From: Polaribacter sp.
GTDB lineage: Bacteria > Bacteroidota > Bacteroidia > Flavobacteriales > Flavobacteriaceae
Length of the DNA stretch: 5,646 nucleotides
Reading direction: 5' to 3'
Assembly: GCA_029248845.1 (NCBI GenBank)
Contig: JAQWIO010000008.1
Span: 1-5,646, forward strand
Made by a program: the position numbers and the translations under genes. This document shows, one piece after another, positions 1 to 5,646 of the stretch. The notes under the pieces are model-generated. The model was not told where the DNA came from and made no database searches. It saw only the letters and a list, made by a program, of their open reading frames with translations. Position 1 is the first letter of the stretch; the number at the start of each line of letters is the position of its first letter.

Positions 1-1161
1 GCAGCGTTAGATGGGTTGCTGAATGATGTTTCAACGAGAAGTCTGGTTATAGAAAGTTTAATCGCGGAATTAAATATTACCGATAACAGTCAAAAAAATT
101 GGTTATATTCGAGTAGCAATAGCACTGAAGTAAGCAATTTAATTGATTTTTTACAGAAGAACCGAGTTCATGGGGTGGTTGCGGTTGAGGTTAAAGAATT
201 TGTAGTGGAGTTTTTGAATATCATTGAAGAAATTCCAACTGCAAAATTTAGAAGATATGAAGAGTTAATGGAATTAATGAAAGATAATCCTTTTGTTTTA
301 CTTGAAGATTGTATACAGCAAAATGGTCTTGATATTGCGAATTATCAGCAACTATATGACCATACTTTACCACAGTCTTGTAAAAATAGACTTGATAATT
401 TAGGAAGTGATTTTCAAGACCAACCTCTTAATACAGGTAATGCAGCTGTTGCTAATGTGGACTATTATAGTGTGGAAATTACTACCAACCCAGACTTTAA
501 TTTAGATGGTATACCAGATTCAGATGCAGAAGTTTATAATGCTTACAAAAATAAATTCACTGATTTAGCATCCGGTAATAAAGACGATTTTCAATTTAGT
601 TGTAATATCCCTTTTAACACTAATAATAAAGCAGATATAAGCTGGACTTTTTCTCCATACTATTCAGTTGATGCTACTACTTGGAACTCTAATAATCCTT
701 TAGCTGCCATAATAGAAATAATAGCTTGGGGAGATGTTATATTTAGTGATCTTGTTTCAGATGATGGGGCAATTATGATTTCTGCTTTTACACCCCAATA
801 TTGGATAGGCTCTACAATTCAAACATTCCGAACTAAATCTCAACCATTTTCAGGAAATCGTCAATGGGGTTATCTTACAAATCAAAATGGAAATTTAGAA
901 TTATATGCAAGAGCTGTCGATGTTGCTAAAGTTTCTAAAATTACATTAAAAGGTCCAGGGACAAAAGACTGTAAGGAGGAAACATATTATGATATTGGAG
1001 ATGCAACATGGTCTAATTTACAAGAAGAAATTAAATATTGGGTGAATGCTTATAACGGGAAAGCTTCTGTTGTTCCTAAAACTGCTGTTCATTTCGATAA
1101 AAATAAATTGAAAGAGTTATTAGAAAGTAATGACACCATTAACCAAATCAATTGTAATTAA
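1..1161 (+). CDS. C-terminal part of a large uncharacterised Bacteroidota protein (5' end outside window)
   Basis: The frame is open from base 1 to the TAA at 1159-1161, giving 386 visible residues. No stop precedes the TTG at 16 or later ATGs, so the real start lies upstream. No signal peptide or membrane segment is visible. The order is a helical, charged region (about residues 1-100); a segment starting NPFVLLEDC (about 96-104) and running to LPQSCKNRLDNLG (about 123-135); a calcium-loop-like DFNLDGIPDSD (165-175); and a C-terminal domain with NPLAAII, SGNRQWGY and YARAVD (roughly 230-310), then a helical tail ending CN. From memory, this order (NP..LLE.., P-S-x-x-x-RL, SGNR.(F/W)GY, Y.R.VD, a late W..LQ..I segment and a Cys near the end) matches the C-terminal region of large Bacteroidota proteins, some RHS-like. 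I cannot name a function and see no recognisable toxin active site. A small membrane-protein gene follows after 7 bases and is probably cotranscribed. The CDS call is secure; the family link is tentative. Confidence -1.
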   Translation, partial: AALDGLLNDVSTRSLVIESLIAELNITDNSQKNWLYSSSNSTEVSNLIDFLQKNRVHGVVAVEVKEFVVEFLNIIEEIPTAKFRRYEELMELMKDNPFVLLEDCIQQNGLDIANYQQLYDHTLPQSCKNRLDNLGSDFQDQPLNTGNAAVANVDYYSVEITTNPDFNLDGIPDSDAEVYNAYKNKFTDLASGNKDDFQFSCNIPFNTNNKADISWTFSPYYSVDATTWNSNNPLAAIIEIIAWGDVIFSDLVSDDGAIMISAFTPQYWIGSTIQTFRTKSQPFSGNRQWGYLTNQNGNLELYARAVDVAKVSKITLKGPGTKDCKEETYYDIGDATWSNLQEEIKYWVNAYNGKASVVPKTAVHFDKNKLKELLESNDTINQINCN

Positions 1162-1168
1162 ATTAATT

Positions 1169-1717
1169 ATGAGAAATTATGCTTTATTAAAAATCATATT
1201 AGCGCCAATAGCATGTGTACTTATTATTTTAAGTACACAATTTGGTATAGAGTACTACCCATTATCTTTCGGTTTAGTTATAGGTTTTATAAATTGGAAT
1301 AATCATAAATATGGTTTACTTATTGGAATTATTTTAAGTTTATTAGCCTCATATATTTCATTTTTTATTGCTTACTTCTCAGTTTATTTATTATTTGAGG
1401 TATTTAAACTTTTTTTAGGACAAGATAATGGAGGAGTAGCTGCTTTAATGGTTTCATCTTTTATTCTTTCTCCACTATTAGTGTTTTTTCTATATAAATT
1501 TGTTTTTAATTATTCACTAACTAAAATAGCAAAATATATAATTTTTACTTCAATATTGATTTTAATCATAGTTTTCAATTTTTCTGATTGGCAATATTTT
1601 AAATTTCTTAAAAATACAAGATTAGATCATTATACAATTTGGCAAATTGTTATGGCATTGGCAATTCAATTATTAATTCATCAAAAAGTAATTTGGAAAA
1701 AACAAAAACTTGAATAA
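1169..1717 (+). CDS. Small multi-pass membrane protein, uncharacterised
   Basis: This 182-residue protein starts MRNYALLKII and ends in the basic tail HQKVIWKKQKLE. Hydrophobic stretches at about residues 7-25, 48-75, 88-109, 118-137 and 155-171, plus a shorter one near 31-41, predict five or six membrane helices, so it should sit in the inner membrane. I chose the ATG at 1169, which leaves a 7-base gap after the upstream stop. An in-frame ATG at 1130 would add 13 residues but overlap the upstream gene by 32 bases. There is no Shine-Dalgarno sequence, as is common in Bacteroidota. I recognise no family, and there are no obvious catalytic residues in the loops. Close linkage to a large protein with a polymorphic-toxin-like C-terminal region would suit an immunity or accessory membrane partner, but that is inference. 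The gene looks even richer in A and T than its neighbours, partly because of its many Phe, Ile and Leu codons. A long hairpin starts 21 bases after the stop. Confidence 0.8.
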   Translation: MRNYALLKIILAPIACVLIILSTQFGIEYYPLSFGLVIGFINWNNHKYGLLIGIILSLLASYISFFIAYFSVYLLFEVFKLFLGQDNGGVAALMVSSFILSPLLVFFLYKFVFNYSLTKIAKYIIFTSILILIIVFNFSDWQYFKFLKNTRLDHYTIWQIVMALAIQLLIHQKVIWKKQKLE

Positions 1718-1738
1718 ACAAAACCAACCCAGCCTCTA

Positions 1739-1786
1739 AAATAACAGCAAAGTACCAACTACAAGCTTGTTGCTTTGCTGTTATTT
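1739..1786 (+). terminator. Long hairpin, probable rho-independent terminator after the plus-strand genes
   Basis: A perfect 14-bp inverted repeat pairs AAATAACAGCAAAG (1739-1752) with CTTTGCTGTTATTT (1773-1786). Inside it, CAAC (1756-1759) can pair with GTTG (1769-1772), leaving a 3-base bulge (1753-1755) and a 9-base loop. The stem begins 21 bases after the stop of the membrane-protein gene. The T-rich right arm has only a short, interrupted T tract after it, so the stem length must do most of the work. A-rich left and T-rich right arms let it act in both directions, which suits the convergent arrangement. Confidence 0.7.
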
Positions 1787-2189
1787 ATTGCTAGACTGAA
1801 AACTAACAGATCAGATTGTGATAAAAACAATAAGAAATAATTTGGATAAAATAATATCTACAGACTTTTTTACTGATTTCTTGTAATTCAAATAAATAGG
1901 GAGGACAAACCTATTATTCCATCATACATTATTACACAAGGGTGTCAGCTGTCTGATCGAATACAACGGTAAACTGTGGTTGTTTTTATGATTCCCTCTA
2001 AGTTTGATTTTAGGTTTTCTTTTAGCAAAGAAAAATAATTTTAGAAATTGGGTAAATCCTTAAAACTTATAGGATTGCGTTGAAACACTCTAGGGCAAGG
2101 CTTTACTAATTCAACAAATACACAAAAAAGGATTGATAATTTTATAAAACCAGCCCCAAATAGTTCGATTTTACGCCCCTTAGTTCCAT
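1787..2189. other. Intergenic stretch of about 400 bases with no gene found
   Basis: This lies between the two convergent terminator-like hairpins. All six frames are broken by frequent stops, and short translated pieces resemble no protein I know. I see no tRNA, rRNA, CRISPR or complete insertion sequence. Small structures are present: a 6-bp hairpin AATAGG/CCTATT (1895-1900 with 1910-1915), an AT-only-but-one 8-bp hairpin TTTTCTTT/AAAGAAAA (2015-2022 with 2027-2034), and a degenerate direct repeat in which GCCCC then TAGTTC occur at 2153-2166 and again at 2175-2186. None is strong enough to name. The stretch could be decayed gene or element sequence, or plain spacer. Confidence 0.6.
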
Positions 2190-2215
2190 AAAAAGACTTT
2201 CATTAATTAGAGTCT
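2190..2215 (-). terminator. Weak rho-independent terminator candidate after the PorP/SprF-like gene
   Basis: Read on the minus strand, AGACT (2215-2211) pairs with AGTCT (2198-2194) across a 12-base loop and runs straight into a TTTTT tract (2194-2190). It begins 7 bases beyond the stop codon of the PorP/SprF-like gene, where a terminator is expected. The stem is only 5 bp and the loop is large, so position and T tract carry the call more than stability does. Confidence 0.4.
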
Positions 2216-2222
2216 CAGATTA

Positions 2223-3221
2223 TTAAAAATAAGAAACGCACTTATATCTGTTCAATGCTCTGATGTTAATATTAAAGTCATAGGTAACAGAAAACTCATG
2301 AGTTCCTCCTGTAAAATTAAGTTTGGTTGTGTTAAAATCATAGGAGTAACCAAAACGAAATCCTTGCCATTTTATTCCAGCAAATGTGCTTACAGAAGAG
2401 AGTATAGAACTGGTGTTTTGATTTTTAAGGGGAACAGTTGCTGCTGTTAGACCAAATGAAAACTGGTCGTCAAAAATATATTGCAGTCCAAGATCAAAGC
2501 GGTTTGTATTACCTTGCATCATAAAGTTTGACAATACATATATTTTACTTTTATTCGCAAACCATGTTCTGTAATTTTCTAAAAAAGGAAGATAATATTT
2601 CGTGTGTACGGAGATAAAAATATCTAAAGGAATATTTCCACTATCAGTTAAAGAGATATTGGGTTTGTTTAAATGCCTTAAAGTAAGACCAATCCAAGAA
2701 TCATCATTATTAAATAAAATTGAAGAACTAAAATCGAAAAAATTTCTTTGAGTTCCTAGTACAATTGGATCTATTGAAGAAGTATTTATACTATTGTTAT
2801 TTAAGTTTATCTGGTCTTCTAATAAAGTATTTTGAAACCCATAATTTTTCATTCCAAAACCAGCAGAAATGCTAGGTCTAAAAAACCAAGTATCATTCAG
2901 TTGGAAGGCCATCGAATAATTGAAGTTAATTTGATTAAATGTATAGTTTGACCCACTTTCAGTCTGATTTAAAAATGAAACCCCTAAACCCATTTTATAA
3001 CCTTCATGCCAAGTGTCGAAATAAACAAAACTAGAATTTGATTTAAAAGTAGTAGTATGCCATTGAGATTTATGAACGGATCCTAATTTAGAGGAACGTA
3101 TAGCGCCAGTAAATGAAGTGTTTAAGGTTTCTGGGACTAAGAAGTTTTGAGAAAAAATGACATCTTGTGCCTGAGATTTCAGGGTTATTACCAAAAAAAG
3201 AGGGTAAAGAAGGTATTTCAT
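2223..3221 (-). CDS. PorP/SprF-family T9SS outer-membrane protein
   Basis: This 332-residue protein has a signal peptide (MKYLLYPLFLVITLKSQA, likely cut after Ala18) and then the PorP/SprF pattern. FSQ is at 23-25, LNTSFTG at 33-39 (family form LNPAFTG), SQW at 52-54, HLNKPN at 183-188, GYSYDFN at 291-297, GGTHE at 305-309, and a Cys close to the C-terminus (Cys328). Alternating polar and aromatic residues throughout suit an outer-membrane beta-barrel, and the length is normal for the family. In Flavobacterium johnsoniae, SprF is needed for surface delivery of SprB, and similar genes sit beside other type B substrates. Here the gene starts one base after the stop of such a substrate (TAA-G-ATG), with no Shine-Dalgarno sequence, so translational coupling is likely. 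By position it is the dedicated partner of that substrate. It is one of a large paralogous family, so I do not assign it the symbol sprF or porP. Confidence 0.93.
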   Translation of the reverse strand: MKYLLYPLFLVITLKSQAQDVIFSQNFLVPETLNTSFTGAIRSSKLGSVHKSQWHTTTFKSNSSFVYFDTWHEGYKMGLGVSFLNQTESGSNYTFNQINFNYSMAFQLNDTWFFRPSISAGFGMKNYGFQNTLLEDQINLNNNSINTSSIDPIVLGTQRNFFDFSSSILFNNDDSWIGLTLRHLNKPNISLTDSGNIPLDIFISVHTKYYLPFLENYRTWFANKSKIYVLSNFMMQGNTNRFDLGLQYIFDDQFSFGLTAATVPLKNQNTSSILSSVSTFAGIKWQGFRFGYSYDFNTTKLNFTGGTHEFSVTYDFNINIRALNRYKCVSYF

Positions 3222-3222
3222 C

Positions 3223-5646
3223 TTATTTTAATAGTGTTATCGGTGAATTTTTAGTTACTTCTTTATTGAAAAATGTAATTCCGCTTACAAGCATTACATA
3301 ATTTCCGTTTTCTGCAGGTTTGCCGTCTATTAGACCATTCCACCCTTTTAAATTAATTCCCTCTTCTTTGTAAACGATGTTTCCCCAAGTATTATAAATA
3401 GTCATTTGAATATTTGTAAAACCTCTAAAAACAGGTCTTATAGTTTCATTATAACCATCTCCATTTGGCGTAAATGCATTTGGAAGCTTCAAATAATATC
3501 CTTTTGTAATTTCAATAGTCCTCTCAAAAGTTTCGATACAACCAGCGGTGTAATTAACGGTCAAGACAACATTAAATGTACCGGATTGGTTATAGCTGTG
3601 CATTGGATTTTCTTCGTTAGTTGGCAAGCTACCATCACCAAAATCCCAAGAAACGGAAGTATAATTTCCACTTGATAAATTGGTAAATGTTATCGGGTCT
3701 TCTACAGATAAAAAATTGTAATTTGATATGGAAAAGGCACTATATTCAAAATCTGGAGTTCCAATTGAAGGAATATCTACTAAAAAAGACTTTGTTGTTA
3801 TACATCCTTTTGCATCTGTAATGGTAAGTATATAAGACCCGTTTTGGTTTGAAGTCATAATGCTATTATCTGAGACAGAAGGTGTCCCTGCAGACCAATT
3901 ATATATATAAGGTAAAAAACCACCCGTTACATTCGCCTTTGTTTGCTGGGTCACTGTTTTTAGATTACAATCAGTTATCAATGTTTCCTCAAATTCTATC
4001 TTTATAGGTTCTTGTCTAAAAATGTTAAATTCTCTAGTCGCTGTGCATCCATTTGCATCAGTAATATTTACAGAATAATCTCCAGGAGGAATGTTTACCA
4101 AATCTTCTGTAGTTTGATTGGTATTCCATAAAAAGGAGTAAGGCAGTGTTCCTCCCGAAACATCTAAATCGATACTTCCACTATTTACAATATTACAATC
4201 TGTAGCGTCTGTAATAGTTTCTGATACACCAAGGGCTGCTGGATTTGTGAATAAAAAAGTTTGCTGAATTGGGCACTGATTTGGATCACTATCTGTAATA
4301 GTCACTGAATAGGTTCCTGGGCTAAGGTTATTTCTTTGAATTCCTGCACTAGGATCATCATTCCAAGTAACAGTAAACGGTGCAATGCCACCAGTTAAAT
4401 TTAAATCAATAGTACCATCATTTTCTCCGTTACAGGAAATAGGGCTTATAGTAGGACTAATAAAAAATATGGGTTGCTCTATAGTGATAGTCACATTTGC
4501 TTCACATTGATTATCATCTACTATTGTGGCAACATAATTTCCAGCAGATAAATTTGATTGTGAAAAACCATTTCCTAGATTATTCCAAGATATTTGATAA
4601 GGAGGCTTCCCTCCATTTACAGTGATGTCAATTGATCCATCAGCTCCTCCATAACAAGTTACGTCTGTTTTAGTGTAATTTATTTGTATTGCTGTAGGTT
4701 GTGTTAGCGCAATGTCTGTTTGCTCAATACAACCCAGTTTATCAGTAACTTCAATTGTGTAAGTTCCTGCAAATAAATTTGAAATATTTTGAGCATTACT
4801 CGTAAAACCATTTGGCCCTGTCCAGCTATAAGTATATTCAAATACTCCGGAAGAAACCTCTGTAGGAGTCCCTCCAGTAACATCGATTGTAATGTTACCA
4901 GTTGCTTCTCCAAAGCAAAGAATATCATCTTTTGAAACAGTGTTAATCGCAATAATATTGGGTTCAGTTAGTATATAGGTCTGATTTGTAACACATAGAT
5001 TATCATCAACGACCTCCAATAGATATGTTCCTGCTTTTAAACCACCTTGACTTGGGCTCCCTTGGACAACTCCATTTCCTGTCCAATTATATGTGTAAGG
5101 TGCTGTCCCTCCTGTAATACTTACTTCTATAGTTCCGTCATTTCCATCAAAACAGGATATGTTTTTCTCTACATCGGTTGTTATTGTTAATAAATCTGGT
5201 TGTGTAACCGTATAATTCTCAGTAACAAAAACACCATTACCATCCTCGATTCTTAAGATATAATTTCCTGCTGGTAAATTTGTAATAGTATTTGCTGTTG
5301 AAGTAAATGAGTTGGGACCTGTCCATGAAATCAAATAAGGAGGTCCACTCGTAAAAGGAACTCCACCTGTAATATTTGTATTTATTATTCCATCATTTGA
5401 TTCAAAACAGTTATTGTTAGACACTGTTACGTTTGATATTATTTTAGGGTTAACAGTTACCTCTAGTGTAAAAGGGTTTCCAACACAACTTGGTGTTGCT
5501 GGAGTAATAATATAAGTTTCTATTACGGGTATAGTTTTATTATTTTCTAATGTCTGACTGATATTTGTTTGAGGTGAACTCTCAGCAGAAGAACCAAGAA
5601 TGGCTCCTGGAGTACTACTTGTTGGTGCAGTCCATGTATAGGTTGT
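3223..5646 (-). CDS. SprB-repeat, PKD-domain surface adhesin with type B T9SS sorting domain (5' end outside window)
   Basis: The frame is open from the right edge to the TAA at 3225-3223, giving 807 visible residues. A GTG at 5424 could be taken as a start, but the frame continues upstream through 74 more residues of domain sequence, so it is internal. Visible order: end of a PKD-like domain (about 1-67), seven SprB-type repeats (68-629), a PKD domain with WDFGDG (667-672), and a C-terminal sorting domain (715-807) with PNAFTPNGDG, IYNTWG, GWNG and a terminal Lys. The sorting domain is the gliding-motility-associated (CHU_C, type B) form that directs T9SS export to the cell surface. SprB repeats and PKD domains are typical of long filamentous adhesins. 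By analogy with SprB the protein may act in attachment or gliding, but its ligand is unknown. The PorP/SprF-like gene follows after one base. The N-terminus, signal peptide and promoter lie outside the window. Confidence 0.95.
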   Translation of the reverse strand, partial: TTYTWTAPTSSTPGAILGSSAESSPQTNISQTLENNKTIPVIETYIITPATPSCVGNPFTLEVTVNPKIISNVTVSNNNCFESNDGIINTNITGGVPFTSGPPYLISWTGPNSFTSTANTITNLPAGNYILRIEDGNGVFVTENYTVTQPDLLTITTDVEKNISCFDGNDGTIEVSITGGTAPYTYNWTGNGVVQGSPSQGGLKAGTYLLEVVDDNLCVTNQTYILTEPNIIAINTVSKDDILCFGEATGNITIDVTGGTPTEVSSGVFEYTYSWTGPNGFTSNAQNISNLFAGTYTIEVTDKLGCIEQTDIALTQPTAIQINYTKTDVTCYGGADGSIDITVNGGKPPYQISWNNLGNGFSQSNLSAGNYVATIVDDNQCEANVTITIEQPIFFISPTISPISCNGENDGTIDLNLTGGIAPFTVTWNDDPSAGIQRNNLSPGTYSVTITDSDPNQCPIQQTFLFTNPAALGVSETITDATDCNIVNSGSIDLDVSGGTLPYSFLWNTNQTTEDLVNIPPGDYSVNITDANGCTATREFNIFRQEPIKIEFEETLITDCNLKTVTQQTKANVTGGFLPYIYNWSAGTPSVSDNSIMTSNQNGSYILTITDAKGCITTKSFLVDIPSIGTPDFEYSAFSISNYNFLSVEDPITFTNLSSGNYTSVSWDFGDGSLPTNEENPMHSYNQSGTFNVVLTVNYTAGCIETFERTIEITKGYYLKLPNAFTPNGDGYNETIRPVFRGFTNIQMTIYNTWGNIVYKEEGINLKGWNGLIDGKPAENGNYVMLVSGITFFNKEVTKNSPITLLK
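3226..3504 (-). other. Type B T9SS C-terminal sorting domain of the adhesin
   Basis: The last 93 residues begin near KGYYLKLPNAFTPNGDGYNE and end ITLLK. They carry the gliding-motility-associated (CHU_C, type B) pattern: PNAFTPNGDG.N, a central IYN.WG, G.W(N/D)G, then NG.Y and a short final strand ending in a basic residue. Differences from the usual form are IYNTWG where IYNRWG is common, and E instead of D after GDGYN. In characterised systems type B domains need a PorP/SprF-like partner, which lies immediately downstream here. Confidence 0.93.
3505..3759 (-). other. PKD domain within the adhesin
   Basis: About 85 residues between the last SprB-type repeat and the sorting domain contain ITFTNLSSG, then VSWDFGDGS, NPMHSY and GTFNVVLTV. 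This is the standard PKD order: a beta-strand, the WDFGDG signature, a P.H.Y motif, then a final strand. PKD domains are immunoglobulin-like spacer or binding modules of secreted proteins. Confidence 0.9.
3760..5445 (-). repeat. Seven tandem SprB-type protein repeats
   Basis: Seven units of about 75-88 codons run in the order 5445-5188, 5187-4951, 4950-4687, 4686-4462, 4461-4228, 4227-4003 and 4002-3760; boundaries are approximate. The pattern is C.G..DG.I...(T/S)GG..PY...W, then (A/P)G.Y...(V/I).D...C, then a Q/E-P turn. First cysteines fall at visible residues 80, 165, 244, 331, 405, 484 and 560, spaced 74-87 apart. Units 2-5 fit best; units 6 and 7 have lost the G..DG part after the first Cys. 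Repeats are clear in protein but diverged in DNA, so this is an old array, not a recent expansion. Units 1 and 3 share the insertion WTGPN-x-FTS. Confidence 0.9.
5446..5646 (-). other. C-terminal end of a PKD-like domain within the adhesin
   Basis: The first 67 or so visible residues include YTWTAP, a PGAILGSS segment, ISQTLENN, and ITPATPSCVGNPFTLEVTVN. This matches the PKD-like unit common in Bacteroidota surface proteins, whose remembered consensus ends roughly ITP...GC.G.PFTLTVTVNP. The unit is cut by the window edge. It shows that the protein continues upstream and that the SprB-repeat array begins here. Confidence 0.7.

Noticed and set aside
16..18. TTG as the start codon of the first plus-strand gene
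   Set aside because: The frame is open from base 1 and the protein begins mid-domain with no signal peptide or start context, so the true start lies upstream.
1906..1939. Bacteroidota-type promoter on the minus strand (TTG, 23 bases, TAGGTTTG)
   Set aside because: The spacing is at the upper limit, and it would drive only antisense transcription toward the membrane-protein gene. There is no supporting feature.
1980..2006. Bacteroidota-type promoter on the plus strand (TTG, 16 bases, TAAGTTTG)
   Set aside because: It matches the TAnnTTTG form, but the spacing is short, no gene follows on that strand, and such matches are expected by chance in AT-rich sequence.
2015..2034. 8-bp hairpin TTTTCTTT/AAAGAAAA as a terminator
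   Set aside because: The stem has a single G-C pair and no gene ends beside it. A and T runs of this kind arise easily in AT-rich spacers.
2153..2186. Direct repeat GCCCC...TAGTTC as an attachment site or element end
   Set aside because: The two copies differ in internal spacing, are very short, and flank no element.
3406..3675. 89-codon plus-strand open frame
   Set aside because: It lies opposite the PKD and sorting domains of the adhesin, whose motifs are unmistakable. The product resembles no protein and is a shadow of the real gene.
4704..4952. 82-codon minus-strand open frame
   Set aside because: It overlaps the third SprB-type repeat in a different frame on the same strand and has no recognisable content.
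5422..5424. GTG as the start codon of the adhesin gene
   Set aside because: The frame stays open through another 74 codons to the window edge, and those codons encode a recognisable PKD-like segment that joins the first repeat without a break.

Overview
The window looks like Bacteroidota, most probably family Flavobacteriaceae. It is AT-rich, its genes lack clear Shine-Dalgarno sequences, and its minus strand carries two hallmarks of that phylum's type IX secretion system (T9SS): a SprB-repeat surface protein with a gliding-motility-type C-terminal sorting domain, and a PorP/SprF-family outer-membrane protein. This assignment rests on remembered family signatures, not on a database search.

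The layout is convergent. On the plus strand, positions 1-1161 hold the C-terminal 386 residues of a larger protein cut by the left edge. A 182-residue multi-pass membrane protein (1169-1717) follows after 7 bases and ends at a long hairpin (1739-1786). A 505-base intergenic stretch (1718-2222) contains this hairpin, a second weaker terminator-like hairpin for the opposite strand (2190-2215), and about 400 bases between them in which I find no gene. On the minus strand, read right to left, a large surface protein enters from the right edge (807 residues visible, 5646-3223). One base after its stop codon comes the PorP/SprF-like gene (3221-2223).

The minus-strand pair forms a coherent unit. 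The large protein shows, in order, the end of a PKD-like domain, seven SprB-type repeats, a PKD domain with a WDFGDG motif, and a type B T9SS C-terminal domain. The PorP/SprF-like protein next to it is probably its dedicated partner for export or surface retention, as SprF is for SprB in Flavobacterium johnsoniae. The reading frame stays open to the right edge, so the apparent GTG start near 5424 is not a real start and the adhesin is longer than seen here.

The plus-strand pair is less clear. From memory, the C-terminal part of the first protein resembles an unnamed domain at the ends of large Bacteroidota proteins, some RHS/polymorphic-toxin-like. The tightly linked small membrane protein could be an accessory or immunity-type partner, but the sequence does not prove this. 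It is the least explained part of the window.
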